Shown: piece after piece, positions 1 through 10,285 of the stretch
Numbering within the stretch: position 1 is the first letter of the stretch
Layout of the letters: each line of letters begins with the position of its first letter
DNA from: Pristionchus mayeri
Taxonomy: Eukaryota > Nematoda > Chromadorea > Rhabditida > Neodiplogasteridae
Reading direction: 5' to 3'
NCBI GenBank assembly: GCA_036245805.1
Contig: BTRK01000005.1
Coordinates: 28,997,469 to 29,061,468 of the forward strand
DNA: 64,000 nt
Translations under genes and position numbers: made by a program
Notes under the pieces: generated by a model
Databases searched by the model: none
What the model saw: the letters and a program-made list of their open reading frames with translations, nothing else
What the model was told of the DNA's origin: nothing

Positions 1-846
1 CTCTCACCTCCTCCTTCCGAGAGATAGACAGCCGATGCGTAGCAATCGCGTGGTTGAGTGTCCAGAGTGGTCAGTAATTTGAGTTTCATCCTAACTTGCA
101 AAAAAATAATATAAAAAATCAGATTAATTAAATAAATTCAAATTAAAGTTATCAATCGAATGCGACGGAATTGAATTCCTGATCCCAAGATTGTACGCGT
201 TGCATGCGCGTCGCGTGTATGAGAGAGTGTGCAAAAGTGAGAGAGCGAATCCGGAGGTATTATTTATTTTTTGAATTATTTAAATTATTTTCACAGATTA
301 TTCCGGCATCGTCTATCCGATGGAAAATTTATAGTAAAGGGGGAGGCAAATTCGTCCTCGCCTTGCAACTTTAAATAGATACATAAATTTAAATGAAATC
401 TCCGAATCGATTTTCTCCGTGACTCCGTGACGAACCGTGAGCCTATTGTATTCTTGTACAGTAATCATAATGTACAATAACCTTTCAATAAGTAGTTGTT
501 GTTTAGATTTCTACAGCATGCATGCTAGCATGCTAATCTCAGATTATTGTCTCATTTGTTTATTCATCTCAACATGAACATTAATAGTCTTTCATTCGTG
601 TGCTGAATCTGAAGGTTCATCTCGATGTGATCATATTCGGAAGACAGTCTGACTATTCTGAAAAAAATATCATTAATTTAAAATAATATCGCTCCATGTG
701 TCGTGAGATATATGTCTGGATAATCTACTGGAGGAAATTTATCGATTTACCAATAAAATTAATATATTTAAAATCTCAACCGACAACCGAATTTTAGTAC
801 CAACCGACAACCGACAACCGACTTTTAGTACCCCGCAGTTGTATAT

Positions 847-2703
847 TAGGGACCCCCAAGTAAAATTTTCAACTCGTGGTGTATTCGAAAGTGCAGTGCA
901 CGGGGGCTCTTTTCTACTCGCCCGCGAATTCAAATTGCCGTTATAAATTGGTTTTTATTAAATATTTCTAGGGACGGCAGCTCAAATTTTTGAGTACGGA
1001 ATATTGGTTGCCTCCTTCCGACGCTTTTGCTTTCAAACTACCGTACCTTTCAAGCCAAATTCTTTCAATATTTTAAAACATTTTTAAAAAATATTTAATG
1101 TGATATTTGAAGTATTTTATTGATTGGAATGAATATAAATATATAATGAAACTGCGATAAGCATGGCAAGAAGATGCATGCTGTAGAAATGAAGGCGCAC
1201 GAAGCGATCGAAAATAAGCATGTTTTCAGAATTAAGTGCTGAGGGTTCATTTCCTCAGTTTGAGTAGATTATCATTCACAAAAAATTGTTTTCACAATAA
1301 AAATAAATAAAAATATTAAATGTTAGAGGATGAGGCCGTCAAAGTTGAGCATTTTACCGTTGTGAAAATGCATTTTTTTCGTTTTCTTGAAGGGCGACAT
1401 TAGTATGTTCGAGATTTTGTGATATTTGGTCCATCATCCCATCACGCATGCTCTGCAAAAAAACCAGAAATATACTAATGTCGCCCTGCGTGGAAATGAA
1501 TTTTAAAGTTCCCGCTATCGTAACCAAGTGATTCTGAAGTTCTACCAATATTAAACCTTTTTTTCCATTTTTTAAGCGATGTTTTATTGCTGTCGGAGTA
1601 CCGTTAACATGAGAAAAAAATTATTGAACCCCGTTCATAAAGTTTTACAACGCAACCGAATTTCAGTTTGCGATAATTTTAGTAAAAAACGTGACTTGCG
1701 ATGTGCTCCACTGAAAGCGTCGGCCTTTTGCTTGTCATTCGTTAATGTTTTTCTAATTAATTAAACATTTTTTTACAAAACTAAAGTGAAAAGTCGGAAT
1801 GGGGCAGGCATAGCTTTCAGTTGTGTACCATTCTGTGAATTGTTTTGCTCATTCGTAAACACCGTTGCCATCCCTAAAAGGTGAAATTTTCGGTGAATAG
1901 AAAGAACAGATTGGTATGCGACTAATGAAAAATTTTGAAAGGATTCTGTATTTGCAAACATACTGAATTGCACACTCATTTGAACCCACTTTTTATAAAG
2001 AATTGTCTAATGGACGTCTTACAGAGTGCCCCTCTTCAGTTATATCATTAATCGATTATGCGATGCCGAATGAAGAGTTTACGACAAAATTGAGAAAATT
2101 GATATTTGCAAACCTTGTTTAAAAAATTAATATAATTAAATGTTTATTTTGAGCAATTACGGTAACTTTCGTCATAGGATAACTGAAATTTGAATTTATC
2201 GACGTTTATTGATCGAAATCAATTTATTCTCTGCTCAAAATAATATGGTTTTTTGATATTTTGTGTGTATATATCAGTCAGTTTTGCTTATATATTATCA
2301 TGTCGAATGACATCAGCCTTCGTTGATTGTGGTGACAGGGAGATGGTGCTCTTCCATTCGAAATTCTCCTTTTTTCAACCAAAATCATTAGTTACTCTAT
2401 TGCTATCTATTTTGTCAGTAAATGAAAGGCATAATCGAAATATTATTGAAACTGTGAATGCAAAAAAATATGACCCATCGAGAACGAGTTGACACACCGT
2501 TACGCACGCAACGCACGAAATTCATGCGGGCGGCTTGCACTACACCACGAGGGGCGGGGCTTAGAGTGATCACTTCATACTTACTCAAATTGAAATTTAA
2601 TTAATTTCTAACAACGGCATTCAGATTCAGCATCGCCGATTACCTAATGGCCATGCAAAAATAATTTTTTGGAAGAATTTCACATTTTACTTGGGGGACC
2701 CTA
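847..2703. mobile_element. MULE-like DNA transposon with 9-bp target duplication
   Basis: The stretch begins TAGGGACCCCCAAGTAAAA and ends with the inverse complement of a near-identical sequence (TAGGGTCCCCCAAGTAAAA). Weaker inverted similarity continues inward (CTCGTGGTGTA near 873, and its complement near 2540). It is flanked on both sides by the same 9 bases, GTTGTATAT (838-846 and 2704-2712). A 9-bp target duplication with terminal inverted repeats is typical of Mutator-like elements. No intact transposase frame is present, so this is a non-autonomous or decayed copy. Class assignment rests only on the termini and the duplication length. Confidence 0.6.
1391..1487. repeat. Short inverted repeat (16-bp perfect stem)
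   Basis: AGGGCGACATTAGTAT at 1391-1406 is exactly complemented by ATACTAATGTCGCCCT at 1472-1487, with a 65-nt loop between. It lies inside the MULE-like element and may be the trace of a nested small inverted-repeat element. Confidence 0.5.
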
Positions 2704-2977
2704 GTTGTATATATTTTTCACGCTTGTACTCAGAAAATATTAGCAAGTGCTAATTAAAATCTCGTTGTTCTTGCTTATTTTCACTCGCTTCTACTGGTTT
2801 TCGTTTTTCTTTTTATTGCTATGTTCTGCGCGAAGGTTTCTGTAATACTTCGGGCTGATTATGACGAATTTTCGGGGCGTATTTACATTGTTATCCACAT
2901 GTATTCATTTTTTTCTGGGAGCAGCATTTTATCATCGCTGTTCTTACAGGCCCTTGTAATCGCTATAGCGCGGATAA

Positions 2978-5905
2978 ATGGGCGACCGTCGCAAGACTGG
3001 CTCCTCTTCGCGAGGAAACAGTGGAGGAGGAGGTGATGGTGGTGGTTGTTTTCCCATTTTAGATACCGGGTTCAAGGCTAATGGCCCGTTGACTGGTTCA
3101 GCTCTTGGTTTCCAGATAATAGCATTTTTATCACTGCCAATATTATGAAAAGCTATCCGAGCAGTTCTATCGATCCACCAATGGAAAAAAGCAAAAAAAG
3201 TTTGATCACCTGTTCGCATGAATAGTAACAATGTACAGGACCTCGAAGATTTCACCGAGGAGGAGGAAACAACGGATACCATGACTCTGCCCCTTCCAAC
3301 GATTCTTATGGCTCCCGTCGCGGCGAATATGGGAGGCAGCAAAAGTAATTATACTCCCAAAAATTTTTGCTCATAAATTTGCATATTCTTTGACTGTAAT
3401 TGTATGCTAATTGGTCAAATCGCTGAAGTGAAAGACGTGGCTGTTATTGTATACTTGCTTATCGTTCTATTTCTTCCGCTCTTTTTCATCATACAAACAT
3501 CTCACTTTGATTATTCGGATTGCACTCAATTTCATCACTAATGAAATTCTTGCAGTATGCCAGACAAAAATGCATGGGACGACCATGCGAGAGAAGTGGA
3601 CGAGGCCGCTCTCATCAAGAAGGGACTCCTCCAGAAGAGGTACGCTCATCCATCCATTATTACAGTGAAGTTAGGGAGGGGGCGTGCGAGTCCTTTGCGA
3701 TGCTGCACAGATATTTTCGCATTTTGAGAGATTTATCACATGATGCAATCCTCATTCAATAGTTATTAGTTATTTCAACGGTGCAATAAGTAGGTATGTT
3801 TCAGGGAGCACCGCACGTCTTCTGCCTACGAGGAGGAATTGAGTGACTACCCCGATGAGATGCACGCCTAGTCAGTTCTCTCCCCATCTAACCAGACTAA
3901 TCAGAGTGATTGCAGTCCAGAGGACAGATACGACGGTCACGACAGAGGATACGGCCACAATGAGGGATACGATGGAAGGAGAGGGACGGAGGAGCAGCCC
4001 TACTACCAGGAGTACGACTCGATGACCCCGCCAAGGAGTGTCCACTCTCAGAGCGACGATCGAAGAGGTACTCCATTCACACTATTCACAACTTAATCTT
4101 TGCCGATAATCTGATCTAACCGATACACAATTCTAAAATTGAATTGGTGGTTGCATAACATGGGAGGGATCATCAAGTAGAGTAGGTAGAATGGTATTCT
4201 CTGCAGACGACGACTACCGCAGTGTTCGATCGACGGAGAGAGTAACGTGGAGGAACATCGAGGACGAATACGCAGACTGGTCCAGGTTGGAGATGATGTC
4301 CTTGTGGTGCATTGATATAGTTTGTGCAAATATTCATGTCCGAACCTTTGCAAAACCCTAGCTGGCATGTAAATACAATAGTGAAGCATTCGTGCGCGTA
4401 GTGGTAGTGAACTGTTGCGTTGTTGGCAATGGAGCATTTGGAAGGAAAGATGAAAGTTTCGGGAGCCTTTCGATCTAAGTGTTGCAGCTTGTTGAATAAA
4501 TTAAGGGAATACTAGCGACCTTCGGTCGCTACGTGGTTCGCGGGGTTGTGTTTTAAGGATAACAATTGGACGCGACTGGTGAGAGCCTGCTTAAAACGTT
4601 GTAAAAGGCTCGTGAGGCCTCGGGCAATTCGAAAAAGTTGGGATGGGGCTTCGTCCCATCCCAACTTTTTCGAATCACCCTCGGCCTCACGAGCCTTTCA
4701 CAACGCTTACGCTGCGGGGAGTGAGAGTAGATTGGGATGGTGTGGCGGGTGGTGCACGGGGTGCATTTGAGTTTTCTGCGATTTGGTAAAATGCACCATG
4801 TTGTGTAGTGTGCTGAAAGTGCTCGTCGTGAGGGTGCTAACGGTCAAGGTCTTAGCGTTGTAGGATGATTTTTAGCCGAATTAGAGCGATTTGAAGAAAA
4901 AGATCAAACTGAAAACTACAAAGATCAAAGATCAAGTATCATAATTTAAAAGCGCTCGCCATGGGGATGCCAACGGTCAAGGTCCTATCCTTCTACGATG
5001 ATTTTGAAGCGAGTTAGAGCCATTTGAAGAAAAAGATCAAACTACAAACTACAAAGATCAAATTTTGAAAGCACTCGTCAAGGGAGTTCATATGGTCAAG
5101 GTCCTAACCTTCTACGATGATTTTGAGGCGAATTAGAGCGATTTGACGAAAAAGCGTGACAGACGGACGGACGGACAGACAGACAGACAGACGATATTTC
5201 TTTATACAGTAATAACAATAATGATTGCAGTGCCGAGCTGAGTCGCGAACTGAGCCGACTGCAGAGGCGAAGCGATGTGGTGCGCGATATGCTGTCCAGA
5301 GCAGAGGTACTGTATCAGGACTACGGTAGATGGCTGATCGATTGGTGTTGAGGAGAGGGAGCGCGAGATGGCACTCGAGCACTACTCGACTTACGTCGAA
5401 GAACGGGAGTTCATGCAGAATGTGAGAGAGGGCGAGAGCTTCTACGAGAGAGGTACACAATTCTACTTTTATAATTTACTTCTATCAAACGCCTGCTAAA
5501 TTTATCTTGGCTCATTTTACGCTTTCTGTGCTGCTCGATCGATCGTGTTAATGTAATCTGCTCTCTTGCAGATGTTGGCCTCTCCCCTCTCGGTCGTCAA
5601 GCCGTCAATGTACAGCAGAGAAGAAACGATCAGGGCCGCGGATACATTCCGGCCGCTGGCCTCGATAGATACAGGTACGGTATTTGTAGTGTATTGATTA
5701 CTCGATGAAAATTCGGAAAACTTTTCATTGCAATTTCAGTAACGGCAACGTGCGGGAGGAGTATCGTGGTGATGGGGGACGACGTCGGGAGGAGGAGAGA
5801 AGAGACGGAGGAGACCAGAGAGGAGAGAGGAGAGACGGACACCGTGAGAACAACAATAAGAGACGTAGGAATAAGAAGAGACATCCTGCTAATGTAGCCA
5901 AGTAG
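2978..5905 (+). CDS. RG-rich, coiled-coil, basic-tail protein (unrecognised)
   Basis: Ten exons in consistent phase encode about 328 aa: 2978-3032, 3239-3344, 3556-3639, 3805-3870, 3916-4067, 4207-4285, 5231-5306, 5353-5452, 5572-5674, 5740-5905. The N-terminus has Gly/Arg patches (RRFHRGGGN, GSRRGEYGR). The middle is acidic and Tyr-rich (DRYDGHDRGYGHNEGYD). Residues encoded near 5231-5452 form a charged heptad-like helix (AELSRELSRLQRRSD, then EREREMALEHYS). The C-terminus is very basic (GERRDGHRENNNKRRRNKKR). An acceptor-like site, TTCTTACAG, lies 28 nt before the chosen ATG, and AATAAA follows the stop near 5996. RG motifs plus a basic tail suggest RNA binding (inference). I do not recognise the family. 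Intron 6 (4286-5230) is swollen by repeats. Confidence 0.72.
4511..4742. mobile_element. Palindromic non-autonomous element, copy 1 (Helitron- or MITE-like)
   Basis: This intronic insert contains an AGCGACC-TTC-GGTCGCT hairpin at one end. A long internal palindrome (4590-4710) is built on GTTGTAAAAGGCTCGTGAGG and AAAAAGTTGGGATGGG and their complements. It is homologous over its full length to 40680-40908 in the opposite orientation. Read on the minus strand, it ends in a hairpin followed by CTAG then T, as expected of a Helitron 3' end; the 5' TC end is less clear. It could equally be a foldback MITE. Confidence 0.6.
4817..5155. repeat. Tandem repeat, three ~115-135-bp units, in an intron
   Basis: Three diverged copies, starting near 4817, 4950 and 5070, each contain the blocks CTCGTC/CGCC, GGTCAAGGTC, CTACGATGATTTT and TTGAAGAAAAAGATCAAAC. 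A GACG/GACA microsatellite follows at about 5158-5192. All lie in intron 6 of the RG/coiled-coil gene. Confidence 0.65.
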
Positions 5906-6091
5906 ATTACTGTAACACACACACAATGCGCACGATTACTAACTAACCCCCAGGCACCCCTCGCTGTTACTTGTAGCTTCGTAGAAGTAGATTGCAATAA
6001 AAGCAAATCACAATCGTATTTCGGTCTGAGACTTTGCATGTGCCATTCTTTCCCTTCACACATACGATGTAAAAGATAAATATTTCGAGCA

Positions 6092-6881
6092 ATGACCCGT
6101 CCCGCCCCGAGATGCAATAGTTTAAGTAAGAAGAGGAAGACAGTGGATGTTGCAGACTATGGATCGAATGGAAACCACTCTTCCACTGGATACAGTGAGA
6201 CTGAATCGAGAGAATCATTCAAGGGAAAGAAGAAGAGAATGAGGAAGCACAAAGGTAGAGGGGGCGAAGGAGGACAAATTATCGATCGACACTGCATTAT
6301 TTGTTAACTCGACACTTGCAGGGGGTTCCTCGATGAACGTGCACAGCTCTGGCCTTGAGTCGGACGAATCGTCCTCCTCTCGAAGACGCACTTCTGGATA
6401 CAGTAAGTATCATTGGTGCTACAGTGCTCTGATCGGATCGCTAACTGGCTCGATTTCATGCACAGGCGCGTCGTCCTCTAGCCTCGCTCGCTCCTCCATA
6501 ATTCACGAGCACGCCTTCCACAATAACCATCCTGAGGAGTATTGTAATTCGGTTCCATCGACTCCCACCGAGAGCCAAATAAACTTCGACGAACGGAGAA
6601 TGCAGGGTACAAAGATTGTTATAAATTATTTACCCTGTAAGCCCTTAGCATCGCGCTTCTTCAGTTGTTCATCTGCCTCTCTTGCAGAGCCAGTGCAACC
6701 TTCTTCCTCTCTTGCCGTCCCTCCTGCCCGTGCCTCATCTTCGCTCACTTCTCTCTCCTGTCCCTCCACCATGGCTGCATCGGATGTCCTCACTCCGGCG
6801 AGGATCACCGAACTGGCTGCACTCGCTGCAGCTGAGAGAGACCAACTGTTCGCCCCGCCCATCGTCAATGATGTGAGCTAG
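6092..6881 (+). CDS. Ser-rich small protein (unrecognised)
   Basis: Four exons in consistent phase (6092-6254, 6322-6402, 6466-6606, 6688-6881) encode about 192 aa. The first exon is Lys/Arg-rich (KGKKKRMRKHK, a possible nuclear localisation signal). The rest is Ser-rich low complexity (SDESSSSRRRTSG, SLARSSIIHEH, SSSLTSLSC), ending in an Ala-rich helix (ITELAALAAAERDQLF). No known domain is visible. It starts about 190 nt after the stop of the upstream same-strand gene, with a possible acceptor (TTTCGAG) 2 nt before the ATG, so an operon-like arrangement is possible. Function unknown. Confidence 0.6.
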
Positions 6882-8141
6882 GGAGAGGGAGGAGGGGGAT
6901 ACACTGTCTGGATGGCCGTAATCTATCTTTTGATAACGGAGAGTATGTGCAGAGATATAATTATTACTGCGGTCTGGTCAAGAATATTTTTAGTTTCAAG
7001 AAAGAAGGGATGATGCGTTGTTGTAAGAACTGCATTCCTGATGGTATTCACTGATAGAATGGTGTATGAACAGCGGGATTTCGAAATAAACAAGGCGGAC
7101 GTAAACAAAAAAGAGCGCGGGGCATTTCGCAATGGGGAGAGAGAGCGGGGAAGGAGTGAGAGAGCATGAGAAAGGAAGGGAGTGCTAGACGTTCGAGAGG
7201 GATGGGAAGAGGGAGGGGAGGGACTTGGAAAGGAGAGCCGGTCTTTTGGCCATTCACTACTACCACACTAACTCGTTAAGTTAAGTTAAGCAAGTTAAGT
7301 TAAGTTAAGTTAAGCTTAAGTTAAGTTAAGTTAAGCAACATCTGCATACTACTAACACCATCCAAAGGTTGGTGAACAAGGAAATCGTGGATATCGATTA
7401 GCAGTGTTAGACGGGACGGGACGGGGCAAAACGTCATTTGACGAAATTCGATGGAACGCGTGTTTATCATTGTTTTTTCCTTATTTTAATTGTTTTCTAG
7501 GTGTTTTTTGTTTAAGTTTTTTGAAGTAGGGTAGTTTAATCCAAAGCGACGTCAGCACAAGAGTGGTAGCTAGGGAGAGAAGGAGAGCTAGGAAAGGAGG
7601 GGAGGAACATAGATTAGAGACGATTGATTTGAGCATGAAGAACTACTACTACCGTGAAAGACTACTTGGCTAATGCATCTTATCGATGGTTCATCCATGT
7701 TCTGAGTGTCTTCACTTGGCGTAAATCGATTGATTCATGGAAAGGGAATAGTGTTCTGTTGTGCAAGGCGCTTCCGCCATTTGACTTTGCTTTCATTTTC
7801 GAAAGATTTCATGAGTGTTATTTCGAATGAAAGGGATGCTGTTTGATTGTTATCAAAGGAGAGAGAGAGAGAGAGAGAGATTGAGTTGAGTGGCGGAAAG
7901 GAAAGGAGATGGCCAGGGGAAATCAATGGCTCGTCCTCTTGTCTTTCCCTACCCCACATGTGCACGTGTTGGGTTGTCATAGGAGGGTAAACTGCGCTGT
8001 TTGTGGCTATTGATCGGGATTTCTTCCTTGTCATTTGTTGCATACTCGCTGCCTGTAGGGAACATTACTGTCAGAAATGGGCACGACAATTGATTACATC
8101 ATCATCGGTAATTGATAATTAATGTGCATTGTGTTCAGGAT
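6882..8141. other. Intergenic stretch without a supported gene
   Basis: I see no convincing coding exon. The stretch holds a TTAAG pentamer array (7275-7335), purine-rich tracts at 7130-7240 and 7560-7620, and a GA run at 7858-7880. It probably contains the 3' UTR of the Ser-rich gene and the promoter of the RG-repeat exons. Confidence 0.5.
7275..7335. repeat. TTAAG pentamer tandem repeat
   Basis: Roughly twelve TTAAG units, slightly interrupted by CAAG and GC. This is not the TTAGGC nematode telomere repeat. It is a simple intergenic microsatellite. Confidence 0.8.
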
Positions 8142-8543
8142 ATGACTGGCGACCGTGGAGGATACCGCGGTAGAGGAGGAGGATACAGAGGAAGAGGAGG
8201 AGGCGAAAGAGGAAGAGGTTCTGTGCGAATTATTGTACTTCGGATTATGATGACTATCGATTCAGGCGGATTCCATGGAGGGCCGCATCCCAGAGGTGGA
8301 GGAGGAGGCAGGGGAGGATACAGTGGCGTCGGAAATGGTACGATTAATGATGATCCATTTTTGGAGATTAGGGTTTCGAAATGCAAAAAATATCTTGAAA
8401 AAAATGTTTGATTTTATTATTGTTTTGTTTCCAAATGTTTCGTCTCTTTTCTCTCTTTGTTAGAAAGCTTTATCAATGGTTATCGAGGATGGGAATGGAC
8501 TCAAGCATATAGAAAGAGATATGCAAACAAGACAGTGACTTGA
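8142..8543 (+). CDS. RG-repeat exons: 75-aa RG protein or alternative N-terminus of the Argonaute
   Basis: ATG 8142 lies 3 nt after a TGTGTTCAG acceptor, a good spliced-leader site. Exons 8142-8217 and 8266-8337 encode 49 residues dominated by RG/RGG repeats (GGYRGRGGGYRGRGGGERG, then GGFHGGPHPRGGGGGRGG). The second exon ends in phase 1. Two continuations fit. One is a third exon at 8464-8543 after TTTGTTAG, giving a 75-aa protein ending NGYRGWEWTQAYRKRYANKT. The other is the exon starting at 10266, which is open and in the right phase, and so would give the Argonaute an RG-rich disordered N-terminus. The REEP gene would then sit antisense inside a 1.9-kb intron. RG-rich N-termini are known on the long isoform of C. 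elegans CSR-1. Transcript data are needed to choose. Confidence 0.5.
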
Positions 8544-8571
8544 CACTGCATATAGAAAGAGTGGAGGGGAG

Positions 8572-10026
8572 TTACTCCTCCTTGATGTCTGCGTATCGCG
8601 CCTCGAACCAGGCGTCGAATCTGGAGACTGCCGGGTCCACGTATCTCTGAAACGGGCAAGATGAACGGAAAACAGCTTCATGCGAATTTGCATAATTTAT
8701 GTCTTGTTAGCGTTTTGCCATTCTCGGAGATGAAAAGGAAATGGAGAAACTCACAGCGTACAAGTACTCTGCTCCTCCAGTCTGGGGAAGGTAGAGATAG
8801 GTGAGGAAGAGGGCCTTGACCAGATAGAAGAGAGGGAAGAAGTGCATGATGGATTCAGCGAAGAAGTCGACGACACAAGAGAAGCCGAAGACAGTCCAGT
8901 ACTTGAGCCACTTGGTGTCGTCGTCTTTGGAGGGAGAGCGGATTGCCTGCGGGAGAAGGGAGGGTTACTGTAGGAGGGAGAGGGTACGATACCTTGACGG
9001 ATACATAGGCAGGATAGGCGAAGCCAATGAGATTGCACAGCAGTTGGGCAAAACTGGCGAAGATGAGGAGAGCAGCGAGGGTCGCCCCGACTACATACAC
9101 TATCTGAGAAGAAGGAGTTGAGAGATTGCGGGGAGGAAGATAATAAGAGTTGTCTGTATGTTTTGGGTGTATATTCTAGCTTTTTTGCTACCAGATAAGT
9201 ATTAAATATTTGAGGATACTGTAGCTCGAGGGGTATACAGTACCTTCTCTCGTTTGAGATTGGTGCTGACCTCGACGGCGGAGATGAGCGAGTCTGCTTG
9301 ATCACCGTGAGGAGCGTAGAGGAATCTGAGGAATCCACTTCTGGGGATGTGGGGACTATCAATTGGCTCAGGATGATGATGGGCGATCGGTTCATGGCTG
9401 TGTCCATGGATCGGATCAGTGCCATGTACTTCACCCTCGTGAGGTGGAGTAGAAAGGACTTGCTTGATCTCCTCGATGAGTGCCACCTCCGCTGCCACTT
9501 TGACTAAATCATGGATGGGTTCGGGAGTGTGATCCACTCTAGCTTGAATCACAGGTCTAGTGTCTGGATCCGCTCTGGCTCCAGCTACGGGCAAAGTACC
9601 CGGGTCTGTTCTTGGTGCAGCGACGGGTGCCGTAACAGGGACCGTAGTGGGTTGAGGGGCAGGAATCGGAGTGGGGTGAGGGGTGGGTACCGCTGACTGG
9701 TCTACTTTTGGTTCATAAATGAGTTCGTCGACCCTTAGTTCAGGTTTGGTTCCATTGACGGGTCCAATGCCGAAGACTGGCTTAGGAGGAGGGACGGGCT
9801 TCGCGCTCGGGTCTGGTTTAGTCGCAGGCTCGTGTCCCGCTGTCGGGGCTTCCTTTACGGGCTCTGCACTGGCTCCATGGTTGGTACCGGCCTCAGGGGC
9901 TGGTTTGGCTTCATCAGCAGGTTTGGCCGCGAATGATGCAGCGAGGGCTTCCGCGAATTTATTGGCTTCCACTTCCATTGATGAAAGCTGCTCCTTGCTG
10001 GGCTCAGTGGTATGAGTAGATGCCAT
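8572..10026 (-). CDS. REEP5/Yop1-like ER membrane-shaping protein with long N-terminal extension
   Basis: Four exons (9244-10026, 8993-9103, 8755-8946, 8572-8646, read downward) encode 386 aa in perfect phase. Residues ~262-386 are a TB2/DP1/HVA22 domain: a hydrophobic hairpin (VVGATLAALLIFASFAQLL, then LLCNLIGFAYPAYVSVK), the family signature AIRSPSKDDDTKWLKYW, and a second hairpin (FFPLFYLVKALFLTYLYLP). Such proteins wedge into the ER membrane and form tubules. The first exon adds a ~260-aa Ala/Pro/Glu-rich, His-rich low-complexity region that usual REEP5/6 proteins (about 190 aa) lack. It has no predicted fold and may be a tether or an exon peculiar to this lineage. The gene is divergent from the Argonaute, with start codons 260 nt apart, and its 3' end lies 29 nt from the possible stop of the RG exons. 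Confidence 0.88.
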
Positions 10027-10285
10027 GGGGAAGATGAGGGAGGGAAGAAGGGATGGAACTAGTGAGGAGAGAAAGTATGCGTGCCCTTAAGAAAGCTGGG
10101 AAGTTGAGTTGTGCGGAAGAGGAAGAGCGATAAGAGGAGGCGTTCACGACCGAGTGATTCATCTGTTTGTGAAACAAGAGACTGCCTTTGATCATCCATC
10201 GGTTCCGTCGTGAATCAAACGCCATAAAGTGAATGTCGATCGATAATAATAGCTGAATGTTGCAGTAACTTCGGGACTGCAATCG
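10027..10285. promoter_or_regulatory. Shared divergent promoter region, REEP gene / Argonaute
   Basis: Only 259 nt separate the start codon of the minus-strand REEP gene from the internal start codon of the plus-strand Argonaute. An acceptor (GAATGTTGCAG, ending at 10265) lies 20 nt before the Argonaute ATG and could accept a spliced leader or an upstream exon. No TATA box is obvious. Co-regulation is an inference from spacing alone. Confidence 0.45.

Larger units (their letters stand above)
1..2977. other. Gene-free, AT-rich 5' flank
   Basis: I see no supported gene here: the open frames are short, AT-rich, and lack splice context or recognisable motifs. The stretch holds a small tandem repeat of CCGACAA-type units (about 778-830), the MULE-like element at 847-2703, and a perfect 16-bp-stem inverted repeat at 1391-1487. 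It ends at the start codon of the RG/coiled-coil gene. Confidence 0.6.

Noticed and set aside
2944..3342. 132-codon minus-strand frame
   Set aside because: Antisense shadow of the first two exons of the RG/coiled-coil gene.
7275..7335. Telomere-like array
   Set aside because: The unit is TTAAG, not the nematode TTAGGC; a plain microsatellite.
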